From Epinephelus fuscoguttatus (Eukaryota > Chordata > Actinopteri > Perciformes > Serranidae), in contig NC_064773.1 in assembly GCF_011397635.1 (NCBI RefSeq), forward strand, positions 20,624,449 through 20,688,448: DNA of 64,000 nucleotides. Direction: 5' to 3'. The notes under the pieces were generated by a model that ran no database searches, was not told the DNA's origin, and was given only the letters and a program-made list of their open reading frames with translations. Below, one piece after another: positions 1 to 13,639 of the stretch. The stretch's first letter is position 1. Each line of letters begins with the position of its first letter. Both the position numbers and the translations under genes were made by a program.

Positions 1-367
1 CGGTTCACACCAATGCAACTAGATGAGATGGTGTATCATCTCTATGCAACAACTCTCTGTACTTCTGTTCTCATTTCCAGCCTTTCAGGTTTATTTTGTG
101 GCTGAATATAATTTGTAGTTTCTTAAAATATGAATGAGGATAGTGATAGTGAGATACTGGCTACAGTTGCATTTGTAGTAGTGATGAAATGGCAACAAAC
201 AGAAACAAAACCAGCATCAGATGGACTGTATTCATGCCACAATAATATAAGTAAGCAGTGTCACTTAGTTAGTCAATAAGAATGTGTGCCTGCAGTTATT
301 CTGACTTGACCTTCATTACAAGCTGATTGGCTTTAGAGACAGGCGTACCTTATGTTCTAAAACCAGC

Positions 368-456
368 AGAGTTGCAGGTGACACCATCAGCCGGCTTAAG
401 TTGAGCTCAGACCGGCCAGTTCACACCGCTGCAACTTTTCTTTGCAACGTTCTAAA
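368..456 (+). repeat. Dispersed repeat pair B, copy 1
   Basis: The stretch GTTGCAGGTGACACCATCAG ... GGCCAGTTCACACCGCTGCAACTTTTC ... GCAACGTT is found inverted at 22081-22168. It is probably a small DNA-transposon relic. Confidence 0.55.
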
Positions 457-639
457 ATGACAATCACAAATAATTGGTCTGAACTGGGCTTTAAATACAG
501 TCCCCGATTACTTCTATTCATGAACAATGTTCACCATTTTTTCTCATTGTGTGATTAAACAGGTTACATATTGCAGTATGATTTTTGTGTATTTTAAAAC
601 TGTAAATCATATCTGATTTTATAGTTATAAGTTTTAATA

Positions 640-985
640 AGTAGGCCTACATGGTAAGACAAAAGGAGTTGGACTGTAAGACGTTTTACTGTAAGACATA
701 GCGAGTTACACTGTAAGTCATAAGTGAAACTAAACCATATAGGCTCCCCCAAAATGTCATGGTAGATGTCAGAGAGTCACCCGGGAAGTCCCAGTAAGTG
801 CAAGGTAAGACGCATGAAGTTCCATTATAAGACACTGGGAGTGACAGCATAAGACAGTAGCAGTTCCACTGTAAGACCCCGGCAGGTCTTAGAGGAGTTA
901 CACCGTAAGACACGGGAAGTTACGCCGTAAGACACGGGAAGTTACGCCGTAAGACACGGGGAGTTACGTCGTAAAACACGGGCTG
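640..985 (+). repeat. 22-bp minisatellite, GTTACGCCGTAAGACACGGGAA
   Basis: Clean 22-bp period at 897-985 (about four copies), preceded by degenerate units with the GTAAGAC core from about 650. The drift from left to right suggests recent expansion at the right end. Confidence 0.85.
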
Positions 986-2361
986 TATTATAAAGTGCTA
1001 CCGTTCATTTTTTAGTTTACAGTCCCAGCTGTAATCTGATACAGTTTGTGAGCCATTATGACTTCATATCACAAGACAAGAAATATTCGGTAAATAACAA
1101 ATAATTGCTTCACCCCTTCACCATGATTTACCTTCTCAATCCAGCTAGTGTTTTTCAGCCATCTTCTAGAAATGATGTTTATATACAACTAATCTGTAAC
1201 AGCAAATATGTTTTGAGGGAAATGTAATGCGGACAACAATTTCTGAACCGTAATGTGGAAATGCTACTAATGAATGTAGCCTACCTGGTAAGTGTTGATT
1301 AGTGTTGATTTTAATTACCTTTTTATCAATATTTGACCAAAATCATGATCTTTCCACAACGTTAGCCAAAACGCGTTTGTAGTAAACTTACGACAGGAGT
1401 CAAGACATGAACCCGGGGTTTTGGCGTCAAGGGTGTATACACAGTACAGCCACCATCCTCTCCAACCACCTCTGTCCAGAGCCTACGTGGAATATGAATG
1501 TAGTGTTTTGTTTCCTGGAAGAAGCATTGTCTCTGAGCGTAATCCCGGCAGCGATTACGTTGCCACAACAGCGTCATCAAGAAAGCACTTTAGTAGCATA
1601 TAAGTGTAGTGTCTATTACATAGGGTTGTGTTTTTTCATGTGTGTATGAAAATGGCTGTCACTGTCTCTGTATGCAGTGAAACCTTGATGTTGAAACACT
1701 CGGCTTTCTGGACCGTCAGCATAAAGGTCCCATTTGTTGCAGCGCAGGCCTATAATCTACCCTTTCAACCCCTCAGTCTGCCCTTGAAACATGTTCCCAA
1801 GTAACAGCTTGACTCATGAGTACAAGTGTAGAATCAGATGTGGCCGAAAGGTATCATTTTTTGACAGCAGTCACCTTCCTGCCTCCTGAAACAAGCGCAT
1901 CTCTTGAGCTAGCTGCCCAGTTTTTTTGCCTTCGGTAACAAGTTTTCAAAGTGTGCGTTGGAATGACGCCGTCTGAAATGACTGAGCAAATGATAAGTTT
2001 GTCCAACATAATTGTCCATTGATTATGTGGCGAATTAGCGAGACATCATCGATCTACCTGTATATTCAGCCACATGTTGTTGAGACTGTCCGCTGTAATC
2101 TGTGGCTTCTTATAATATCTAAGTCTTATTTTCAGTTTAGCATTTCATGCCAGGTTTTTGCGTGCAAAGAATTTAACTAAGGAGAGGAGACAGGTGAGAC
2201 GGAGAGAGGGGAGTCTGGACGACAAACAGCCTGACTAAAAGAGGACAAGGACCTCTTCCTCCCACCATCTCTGAGTCATCACACCCCTCCTCCCACATCT
2301 GTCTCAATGCTTGATCGCAGAGGACACGTGCACCCAATAAAACACAGGCTGACACTCATGG

Positions 2362-2383
2362 TGCACGCGCGCGCACACACACA

Positions 2384-2415
<32 letters not shown>
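2362..2415 (+). repeat. Compound microsatellite (CG)n(CA)n(CACG)n(CA)n
   Basis: Alternating purine-pyrimidine throughout, a sequence type able to form Z-DNA. Confidence 0.95.
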
Positions 2416-4057
2416 AATGGTCACAGCAACACCTGCACACAGGTCCCCACGCAGCCATTCATATGTGCACGCGCACGGATACACGCGTACTTGTTAAAAG
2501 CAAAACATGAAGTTGCACACATGAAAAGACACATACACACCTATGCACTTGCTGTAGGCCAAAGAGAGTTCACCATGGCAACAGGAGAGTGGGGCAGCAG
2601 GATGCAGTCTCTGACACAGGTGTGTGAACAGATAACGCTCACACATGCATAGACACATGCACGCATATGCACGCACACGGGGTTTAAAGTCAAACTGCAG
2701 CATCAGTTCTCAATGTCTGAACACTGAAAACATGCCGCTCCTTTTGGTTTGATTGCTCTTTTTGGGTTATGACAGTTCAGGTCGTGTCTCTTTAAGACTT
2801 TCACATACGCCACACAGTCACTGGTATACTGAAATACTGGACTGAGAGAAGCAATAAAGTGCCTGTACACAGTATAATGTGCAGCTATAGACACTATAGG
2901 GGCCTGGAAGCTATAAACGTCTCAGATATGTGACAGCAACATATGGGCTCGCATCCAAAATCGTCCTGACTGAAGTGATTGTGTTGCCACTCAGTAACCA
3001 TCAATCTAAATGATAGAAGACTACTCCCTGGATATCAGCCAGTTTTGTATGAGAGGGACACAACAAGGATAAAAGGTGAATCCATGGTGGTGTGACAGCT
3101 ATCTGTAATTAAGTGTCATTATTGGGAAAAAGGCTGCTAGATTTCTAGCTTTTGTTGACTCTGATTTGTTGACAGCCCGCTGTCCTGAACATGGATGCCG
3201 AGACTTTTAGCTGCGACTGCAAACCACTGCAGACAGCACATCAAGTGGATAAAATCAGTGCAACCAATACATGGGTCTTACTCTTGGAAATTGTGTTACA
3301 GTGTAGAGGAGTAATCTGTGAGAATTAAACTGGACATGATGCTGACTTCAGCTCCCTTTCGGCTGACTCGTTTACTTCCTGCAGGCAGATAAGGAGGCAG
3401 TGAGGAATAATAAATCATGTTGGTGGCATGTATTCTCAAGGAAGGCGTTTTATCTATTTCAGGAGGAATGTGTAGTTGAAAACAAATCTCTGATATTTGA
3501 CACCAGTATTTATGTTTGCACCAACACTGTACAGTCAGTCTATTATGTTGTGTGCACACCAAAAAACCAAGTTCAGCAAAAAAAAGTCTCATGAATACAA
3601 GATTAGTGCCAGCAGCCATTCAGTTTAGCTTAGCACAAAGTTTGAAAACAGCAGAGAACAGAGAGCCGGGCTCTGTCCACAGGCAGCAAGTTAATAAACA
3701 TATTTACCAAAAGTCAAAGTATTGCTTTAACTAGAAAAGTGCACTCAGTAGGGCACAGATCTCTGCCAGGCGGCTGCCCGAGCTGATCACAGCCACTCTA
3801 GTCTTGTAATTCCAACAGAAGTGCTACAGCGTGTTTCAGAAGCATTCACAAAGCTAATAACAATACGCTGCTCGTCTACTTGCACAGAGCAGATCAATTT
3901 CTCTTGCTCCAAGGCACAGCATGTGAACTATAGATAGCCTATGATGCAATTATAAGGATGAATATATGTTAACAAAGGTCCTAACTATTGAGAAACTATG
4001 TTGGAAATATAATGCCTTTTAAGGAATGACTCTATGACCCTGCGCCAAATATTTAAT

Positions 4058-4250
4058 GTTTATTTAAAGTGATACCTCACCCACAAAATGAACATTTATA
4101 TATCAATTATTCATGCACTGTCACCTTGATTTGCGAAGAAAGAATTTGTGAATGAAGAACCCCAAAATGCCAGACATTGTTGATTAATTGAAGTAAATGG
4201 AGTCCACACTGTAACTAACTGCACTCCCTGAAGAAATATGATGACATTTT
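4058..4250 (+). repeat. Relic resembling the 56603-57094 repeat family
   Basis: TCACCCACAAAATGAACATT and the following TATATCAATTATTCATGC resemble the left end of the AGGAATACTTCA element. The right end is lost. Confidence 0.3.
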
Positions 4251-5891
4251 TGGAAAAAATGAAACAATGATTCCAGAGAGAAGCAGACAGAAGGGTCTAC
4301 AGTCTGTGTTTGAAGGATATATCCAGGATGTCAAACTGACTCAGCAGCAACAGGTTAAAAAGATAAAGATAGTTAGAAGCTAAAGCCGAACTATAGGCTA
4401 CAGATCAGTGTAAAAGTGAACCACCACATCACTGCTGATTGCCACACAAGACAATGAATATAAAGGGAAACTTTGCTGATATTGAACCAGCTGTGTGGCA
4501 TCGCAGTGTGCGCAGATGTGTTTGGCTCTGTGCCACTGCCAGCACTAAGACCTCAGGGATCTCCTAGGGAAGCCAAACAATGTTCATCTGCACACACTGT
4601 GATGACACACAGCTGGTTGAATATCAGCAAAGTTTCCCTGCTTCCCCTCACTGGTTCCTGTACAGCAGGGTCGGTCTTTGTTTCAGCAGCATGTGTATAC
4701 ATATCTTCAGTAGCTAGCTAGCTAATCCTACACTTTTCAGGGTTTGATTTTGGAACAGGGAAGAAACGTGTATCTCTTTCCAACCTCTCCAGGTAACAAG
4801 TATCATTAATACACGACGTGCCCCAGGCACAACATTTAGCTCCAAATCCACAAAACTAGCCTGAAAATGAAGGAAATCGTAAACAATTACATTAGAATCA
4901 ACAGAGCACACCTGTGTTGTCGGACCCTGGTCTGAGCCAGTCCTAGGGACAATATACCGTCCACCAACAGTAGTTATCTGACAGGCCTACATGGTACTGA
5001 TAATGAAAGAGCTTGACAGTTTCACCACTAGGAGACTGGAGATACATGACATGTAACCCCTTTAAAGCCACAAAACATATCAGTGTCCGTGGAACAGCTC
5101 CAACTTGTAGCTGCTGATAGCATCTCAGATTTGTGTCTAGCAAACAGCGAGCTTTACGAGACGAAATTGGGATGGGTCACGTCCACAGATATTGATTGAA
5201 CTGCCCGTGGTAAGAGGAACGTCATGTGCAAGTTAAATTGAATGGTGTTCCACTGTAATGCAGACAGGGAGATTGGATATGATGATAGAGTGAATCCATT
5301 ACAACCACAGAATGACTCTGAGACAGCCAGAGAGAATTGGGTCACTGGCTAATTGGACAGAAATACATCAGCCCGCCCTATGAGTACACACACTGGAACA
5401 TACACACACGTACTGTATGTACACACTGCTGGCACGCTTACACATCCAGACCTGCGTGAATACACATTTAACAGACTTACAGTCATTACACTTGCACAAA
5501 CATACTGATTACACCTGAACACACACAGCAAGGCTTTACTCTATAGATAACATGAATAATGGTAGATTAGCATATAACAAGCATTTAATCAATTACATCC
5601 CATCTCGCTGGGGTAGCCTAGACAAGACTCTGGGATTTTTCATTATGCATGACCAAGCTTGGCACACACACACACACCCACATTGCACATATATCATCAC
5701 TCACATTGATTATGACCTCATATACAGTGTGCGCATGCATGAACACACACGCGTTACATCTCTGTGCAGCCAGATTTACAGTACAGTGAGTAAAGGAGGC
5801 TATAAATAGGGTTGAGCAGACACTATCATAATTCTGAATAAATTCAGGAGAAATGTTCACTCCTGAATTTCTCTGTTGCAGGGCAGAAAAG

Positions 5892-5920
5892 AGTGGTGGT
5901 GGTGGTGGTGGTGGTGGTGG
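5892..5920 (+). repeat. (GGT)n microsatellite
   Basis: About nine GGT units. The opposite strand reads as poly-Pro in a spurious frame. Confidence 0.95.
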
Positions 5921-7329
5921 GGGCATGAAAAATGAAAAAGTGTGAAGCAATAGAAAGTAGAGTGGAGAAAGGCAAAAGGAGAAATAAGGATTGGAACGGA
6001 GGAGAAGAGGGGAAAGGGAGTTAATTAAATTTGCTTGACGTCACAGTGTGTCTGAGCTTCAGATGGGGAAAGAAGAAGACGTAAATAATCCCCAGGATGA
6101 ACAATAAGAGCCATTTCATTCACTCGAGGTGTTTTGCATTTTGCTGTATCATGCTACAATCAGGCAGCTCGGCGCTGAGGTAGGGAAGGAGGAAGGAAGA
6201 CGGGGAGCACACACACCCAATAGAGTCACACTTTAAGCCTTGATGTATTTCATCGCTGAGTGCTGAATAGCAGCAAGGTTTGAAGGAGCGATACTTTGAT
6301 CAATCAGATTTCTGAGGATTGTGAGATTATAAGGATTGTTACAGTGAAATGGGGATCACTGAAAATGACTGTCTGCTGTGAGTGTGTTTGTTTGGGTGTG
6401 CATGCACCTCTCGTCTTTTTCTCTCTATCACCCATGTTTTGTCAATTCCCTATCTCCCTTCTTACATTTCTCTACCTTTCTCCTTCTATGTTCCCTCATC
6501 TCTTTCCATGTATGTATTGATAAATCAGTTCAGTCCAGAATAATATTCTTTGAAGCTCGGGCTTTATGGCAGCAAACATCAATTTTTCTTGAAGGTAGCA
6601 GAGATAAATAAGGCATTATTTTGTGACTGAATGCATGATTTATAAAATCGTGTTTTAGAAAATCGACTGAGCATACTATATTTCAACACTTATTCACTTG
6701 GACGTCACAGAGAACTAGAAATGGCATATTTGCCCAACTTTAAAGCCTGGTCACACCAGCATCTTAAACACCAACAAATCAAGGCAAATGCAATTCATTC
6801 CAGTGGAACAGCTGTAAATTGAGAATTCGCTAATGGGGGCAAAGTCAGTCCGTGGAATTTTGTTGTGTCCAACTTGGACTTGATTTTGACCCATAAATGT
6901 GTGCTGTTAAACAACATGGCACCATTTCATGAGAGCCACAGAGTCCAAAATGGAGGAAGCTATCATAGCTCATTTGCTACAAAGCTTCAGACAGGTAGTG
7001 CAGCATTAGTTCAGTTTAAACTTATTAGGCATTTCTCAAAACCAACAATGCAAAGAAAGGACTTGTCGAGCACCATTTCCTCCAAGCAGTACTGTACGGT
7101 TCAGATACTTGTGCTGCTTGGGCTTGTCAAAAACATTTCTCAAATTTTTAAAGAGTTTTTGGGGACATGCAAACTTGTGTATAGGGAAAATACTTGGGCC
7201 GCAAAAGATGACATTTCACAAGAACACAAGTACAGACAGGGACGCAGATCGAGAAAGGCCCAAAGTCCCATTAACAACCAAACTAAGCTAACCAGTTTAG
7301 TAACTCTTTGCAAGCCTGTTAGCTCAGCG

Positions 7330-7850
7330 AGTGAGTGAAGATTCTCAGTCATCCAGGTCATGGTAATCGTAAGTGCTATATCGTAGGCAACTGGACTTGC
7401 TTGAGTTTCTTGAAGATGTTCATCGATGATGATTTGCATATTGCCGAAACTAAACAACCACTCCACAAGCGCATGGCACAGCACAGGAGAGCCAGCTCGT
7501 CAGGTCAAGACTCAGCTGCCCATTTACGTCTAGAGGAGAAGGGATATTCTTTAGCGGACATCAAGGTCCACGTCTTAGCCAGGGAAGACAGATGGTTTGA
7601 AAGAGTCACGAAAAGCGCCATCTACCTCAAACTGGAACGACCATCGTTAAACAGTGGAGGTGGCCTACGACACCTCTTATCACCCACCTACAATGCAGTT
7701 TCCCCAAAGTCTTGGGATCCCTCCCCAGACAGATTAACACCCATTCACACCTGGTCCCATCTAAACCTAAAGACACACATGATGGCCAGGCTGGTCATTG
7801 ACTCATATGTGACCTTCACGACTCTGACACTAGGAGCACACATATGACCT
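7330..7850 (+). mobile_element. Penelope-like retroelement fragment with GIY-YIG endonuclease remnant
   Basis: Codons from about 7430 to 7715 encode a C-terminal GIY-YIG endonuclease as in fish Penelope-like elements: AETKQPLHKRMAQHRR, then LAREDRWFERV, AIYLKLERPSLN and GGGLRHLLSPTYNAV. The conserved Arg of the KRM-QH block and the Glu and Asn of the LERPSLN block are present. The YIG block is altered to HIA. The lead-in 7338-7420 (ATTCTCAGTCATCCAGGTCA and following) is a common non-coding part of these elements. No reverse transcriptase is seen upstream, so this is a truncated relic. Confidence 0.75.
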
Positions 7851-8590
7851 CAACGGCTCTGTAAGGGTTCACTGCTACAGAGTTAAAAGCCTGCGATTCT
7901 GCTATCTAGAAAGAGCATGGAGAGAGGCTTTGTGACTAATTAGGTCCAGCCCAGCTGACTCGAGTGTTACCAGTTAGCCAGCTGAGCAGCAGACTATAAG
8001 CTGCAGTAGTTCAAATAGCCCTGTGAGTGGTCACAACATCACCAAGTTTCTACAACCAAATATTTCTGCGACGATACACGGCTTTATCTCATTGTACCAA
8101 TTTCTTAAGTTGCCGGGTCTTTATCCTTTTGTTTCTCACTTTCCAGACTACTCAATTATGCAGCTGTGAAGTTCAGAGGCTGAACTTTGAGAGCAGTAAG
8201 ACGTGTTTCCCTGCTTCTCATTTACTTATGCATAAGAGCAAGCGTGAGTGGAGGAGTCAGACGGCAGGCAGAGGGAGAAAGGGAGGATGAAAGATGGGAA
8301 GATAAAGCAGAAAAATGAGGTGAGAGAGAGAAGGCTAAGCAACATCAGGGTCAAAGAGACAGAAGGGAAAGAAGATGAGAGATTATAATGGAGGAAAGAA
8401 AAGGGCAGCGGAGAGAGATTTGGATTTTTTTTCCATGCATGTCTGGTACAAATTAACAGCAGGGGTTGACAGCACACCCCCGGTGCCACTGGGATGGGAA
8501 AGTGTGTGTGTGTGCATGAGCAAGACTGAATTATTCAGAAACAAGCTGGGACTCGCTGAGTAAACATTAAGTCGACACAGAGATGCAGCC

Positions 8591-8599
8591 TCACACACA

Positions 8600-8634
<35 letters not shown>
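8591..8634 (+). repeat. (CA)n microsatellite
   Basis: About 20 CA units with one interruption. Confidence 0.95.
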
Positions 8635-8636
<2 letters not shown>

Positions 8637-11600
8637 ATGCTCCCCCCGGTGTTCAGGGAGACTCTCGCCTCCTCTGGGTCCCACAGACAGATGGGACAGG
8701 AAATGTGTCACTGGGTCAAATTCAGACAGCGGCAGCCATCTTGGTACCACTGAGCCAACTGTCACCCTTGTTAACCCTGAAGGAAAACGAGAGTCTTTTT
8801 TTCCGTGTATGGACAGATGCTGCTAAGGAAACCCGTTTTCCGATCCTTCTGCTTGCCTGAGTGTTGACAACTTGTCTGATTTGACAAATGTGTGAAATCG
8901 AGGAGTGTTAAGCGCTTGCAATCAAGGACTGACTAAGTGGGGGGAGTGAAGAAGCCAAAATCAGGCGAGAGAATTTGGAAATGAATATCAAATCTGTGGT
9001 AAAGGGGATCTTTGCTGATTTTACAGGTCAAAGTCAATTTATCAGTCACAGGAAGAGCTACTGTATGCAGCCTGTTGAAACGCTCATTAAATGTCTTATG
9101 TGGCTCTGTGTCAAGTCTGATAAACTGCTCGAAAGATATCATTTGAGTCATCTTAGCTTGGGCTCGGAGACCACACGTTCTGGAAGTCAAATAATTCTTG
9201 CTGTCTTGCTGAGAGTAAGACAAAAGGAGCTACGCAAAAGGAAAGGAAAGCCAGGAGGCAATCAGCTTAGCATAAAGACTGTTCAAAAATCTGCCTACTA
9301 GCACTTCCAAGGCCTACGAACTGACATGCTGTACTTTGTGTCTTTAATCCATACATAAATACAAATGTAAAAACACCAGTGTGGGATCTAAAGGGCCTCT
9401 ATGCAAAATTTAGAGCATATATTAAGATGGACGACATGACAGCTTCCCCAAAGTGAAGCCAAAACATCTTGATATTCCCTTTAAAAGTCAAAGTACACGT
9501 CAAATACATTTTTCCTAAAGATGGTTTCTGTCATTTTAGGTAGTTGTTCATCCTGATGTTTGTTCAAATGTTTGTTTTTCTGATAGGTTTTGCTATAACC
9601 AGTAATATCGGTGTGGTTCTGCTCGCAATTGGTCAGACAGATGTATGGGCAGGAACTCGATATCAGTGGAAATTGCTCCTGTGCAGACTTTGGCCCCAAA
9701 TGACATCACAAGCATAAGATGGTAGTGGCCATATCCAGAATATTTTGGCTTTATTTTTTGTACATTTTTGTACATTCTTACTCCGATCTCGTCACATATC
9801 ACTGCTGGTCATGGACTTTCTATATATGATGTGCAAGGTAAGTTAGTTGCCTGGGTGCGTTTGTTGGTGAGGCCCTGAGACGCCGTGTCAACTTCAGCCT
9901 GTTACATTCATTGTGTCTTTTGAAAATATGCTTCAAAAGCTTTCAAAATAAATGTACTACATCATTACAACAACGCGAATTGACCTTTTTTTTCATTTAA
10001 TAACAAATGCACATGGTTATGTTTATCCAAAACTGGCACGTGGTTAGGTTTAGAAAAAAATAACAGGGTTTGGATTTACATTCATACGGGAAGCGAACAT
10101 CAACTTCCCAGGTGAAAGTCGAGGTGATTGTTTCTCCCTTCTCAGACTTTTCGCCCCTGAACTTATGTTTCCCCTGGACACCATCAGGCATTGTTACACT
10201 GACAGCATCAAGCTGCGTATCATGCGAATGTAAAAGGACAGTTTTTTTCCTCTGTGTCTGATGTGAAAGTCACTTCCCCGGTGCTGGTATTCGACGACTT
10301 CGGGATGAAACATGGTTAGATGCGTCATCTATCCTAACATACAGTCTATATGCTGAAATAGCGCTAAATGACAACAACAGTGCTGACAGAGCTAACAGTG
10401 TTAACCAGGGTGGAATCGAGGGACAAGCGCTATGCTTTCATGAAAATGCTGTCCCAGTATTAGCGGTAACACCCGTATTAGCTAGCCAGTGGAGTAGGCC
10501 CACACACAGCTTACCACAACAAACCCCAGAGATGTTCGTATTACAACACACACAAGTGACTTTCCCCACTATACACATCCTGTGTACACCCTCTCCAGTT
10601 TGCATAGCAAATAGTGGTTTGCTGCTATATTAGTGCTTTGAATGTCGCATACAGAACTTTTAAGAATACGTTAGGTAGTGCAACCATTTCCTGTCAAACA
10701 GCTTATGCACTGCCAACAACAATGTCAAGGTTCCTTGCAAACGCACAGTGACAACAAGACTCTGGGAAGACATTGCTCCCGGCAGTTGTTCAGCAGGAAA
10801 TAAACCAAGCTGTAACATGTTCACTAGTGAGTTTTAGAGGTGCTGGTAGGGATCAAACTTTTCATCCAACTCTGGGCAAGAAAGTGAATATGTGACGTTG
10901 ATCTCTTCCTTTAGCATAAAGCTTCAGTCAAGACACCATTAAAAAAAGCAAGCAGTAATGTATCCATAGATCATAAAGTCAAACTAGGTATAAAATCATC
11001 ATAAAGTCATCATCGGTGCAGGTCACTATATATGTGTGTCACCATTACATCAGACTGAATATGCCAGCTTGAATAGTTGTGTTTTCAGACGGGATTTGAG
11101 AGTGGAAAGAGTCAATACTGCGACTGTCATGGGGGACAGAGTTCCAAAGGCTGGGGGCAGAACGGCTGAAGGCTTTAGAAGTTTACTATTAAGGTTATCT
11201 GTGCTTTCCTAAATTCCTAATGTTAAGCTGTCATATTGGAGAGTTTCACTGTGTTGTTTACATGCATGAATTTCTCCTACATAATCCGTATGTTGAGGCA
11301 AGGTTTGTTCAATAAGGAGCTTACAGCGACATGAGTGACATGTTTAAACAAAACTTTAATCCAAAGTTTTTATTCTTCCTTTATGCATGAGTGACAAACA
11401 TTTTAGCCTGCAGCCTCATTTTGATTAAGAAATATCTTGAGGTTCTTACTAATTAAAACTGAGTTGCCATTCATGGCGATGTTCTGAGTAAATTGACTCG
11501 GCAGTCTATATGCTAACCGATCCAGAAGTAATCTCTGTGTCTCGTGTGCAATTTATTTTTCATCTGTTTGTCATTCTGTTGGTAATTTCTACTTTGTATT

Positions 11601-13266
11601 AATGCTCATTTTGATTTTTATTGTTTCCCTTGTAATTTCACATCATTTTAATTTAATCATTGACTTCACAGCTCCACTCTTCCTTCTAGGCTTTGTGTGT
11701 TTGACTCCACGAATAAATCATCAGCTATCCTTTCTATTCTTCCTCGCACTCTCCTCCTCCTGCATGTTTGTTCGCGCCGGTCTGTCGGTGGAGCGGTGGA
11801 ACATGGGATAGCTGTCTAACCTCCATCACCTGTCGAGATACGGCGGATGGATGCACCCTGTGGAAATTAACGCCAGGATTATGCAAATCCAAATTGAACT
11901 GTGAAGTTAAGAGGCTCGGCCCAGTGACCTCGTCATCTCGCGCAACATACAGTACTCACACACATGCACACACACTTGCAGACACTCACATTAATGCATG
12001 CGCACACACACGCAGATGTATGTGTACAAAAACGCACAGACATGAACACGAAGTGACACAGCCACAAATCACTGCTGCTTCTTTGTGTGTATGAGAGTGT
12101 GTGTGTGCACTTGTGAGTCCATGTGCCTCTCCTGCTTGTGTGCATGAGCTGAATTATAATTTGGTCATTAGTGCTGTGTCCTAAATTACCACACACACAC
12201 AAACACAGACACAGTCACATGTATGCACAGGCCACTGGTTTCTCCAGCTGTGACTGCAGGAGTTTATGTGCACTCTCCAACAAGGAACACTTTGGCTTAT
12301 TTATAAAACCATTTAATGAGGAGCCACAGCACTGTGGCACACAGTGACTCAAATATAAGTATTTACAGCCTTCAATGGAAAACCAAAAAAGCGTACAAAG
12401 ACTCCAGATTGTAATCTGTTTAAATCTTAGAACTGAGACTGCAACACATTTTAACCTCTGCCAAAAATCTGTGATGCATCTGAAGACACACTGTGCATCT
12501 GAGCATGAAAGCAAATACATTCCAAGTATAGAGCCGTATCATAAACCAAACAAAACATGAGCATAATCATACTAAACAGATCAAATCTAAACATTTATGG
12601 CAAATTAGGGATGTACCCACATCTGAATAGGTTATTCGGGAAATCAGAAATACTACCACAAGACAAAACACCTAATCTGTTTGCATCACAGCACTTTGAT
12701 TTAACTAACTAGTAGTTTCACTCATTGAAAAGGGACTGCTATATTCTGCAGATGCCCCCACTGAGTCAGCGCACAGCATGCTGCAGCCTTCAGAGCTGAC
12801 CATTTCCAGCTATCTACTCTTGCACCGAGGAGGAGGAGGAGGTGTCATGTGTGTGAGTCGAGAGACAAAAGCCTGGCGTGGCAGCTGAATTTCTTTCAAC
12901 CCAACATAAGTATCAAAGTGAAGCAGAACCTGTAGCTTGAAACTGCACAGTATTTCCTCCATTATAAAAGCCAGGTTAAAAAAAAATGACCCTGTAGTTC
13001 ATTCAACATCCATTTAAGATGCAACATGCATTACACGTATCAGCCATAACAGGTTTCATGGAAGTACGTGATGGTTATTTAAAAGGAAGGAAATAAAAAG
13101 AGCTGGGAAATAAATGTTCATTAGAAATAAATAAGTACGCTAGTACTTTTAAAAAAATGTCCTTTTTATTAAAAAATTAAAATATATTATTAATTTATTC
13201 ACATAACTGTATTGATCCATTTATATATTTATAGACCTATTCATTTATTGCATAGGCCTATTTATT

Positions 13267-13306
13267 AATGTATGTATGTATGTATGTATGTATGTATGTA
13301 TGTATT
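13267..13306 (+). repeat. (TGTA)n microsatellite
   Basis: About ten TGTA units in an AT-rich stretch. Confidence 0.95.
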
Positions 13307-13639
13307 TATTCAATACTGACTTAAATGGCATTCCATAGTGGTCGGGCTCAGACAGTTCAAAAAAGAATAAAAATAAAAGAGGGTGAGAGAGAGGAAAGTA
13401 TAGTATGATGATGTGATGTGGAAATATATTTCATAACTATGTCATTAATACATCAGTGTGATGCTTTGAAGGCATAGAACTACACTGCCAATCATTATTA
13501 GGTTAGAAAAAATATATATATAGTATAGACCATGCCCACTTCCTGTCTTCTATCCAAATACAGATATAAAGACAGATGATAGGCTCGTTCAAGATGAGTA
13601 AGGCCTGCGCAGAATCGATTACCGGCTTCATCCTGACTT

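Larger units (their letters stand above)
986..7329. other. Intergenic DNA, no gene recognised
   Basis: Apart from the microsatellites and the 4058-4250 relic, I see short frames only, none with a recognisable domain or splice pattern. CA-rich tracts recur at 2370-2680 and 5390-5750. Confidence 0.5.
7851..13639. other. Intergenic DNA, no gene recognised
   Basis: Short frames only. 8270-8400 is purine-rich. 11075-11175 (CAGACGGGATTTGAGAGTGG, then GAGTTCCAAAGGCTGGGGGC) resembles a common non-coding fish repeat. 11960-12110 is CA-rich. Confidence 0.45.

Noticed and set aside
640..985. Possible CRISPR-like array
   Set aside because: Units are contiguous 22-mers without spacers, in eukaryotic DNA. 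It is a minisatellite.
5618..5950. 110-residue minus-strand frame with a Pro run
   Set aside because: The Pro run is the (GGT)n microsatellite. The rest has no features.
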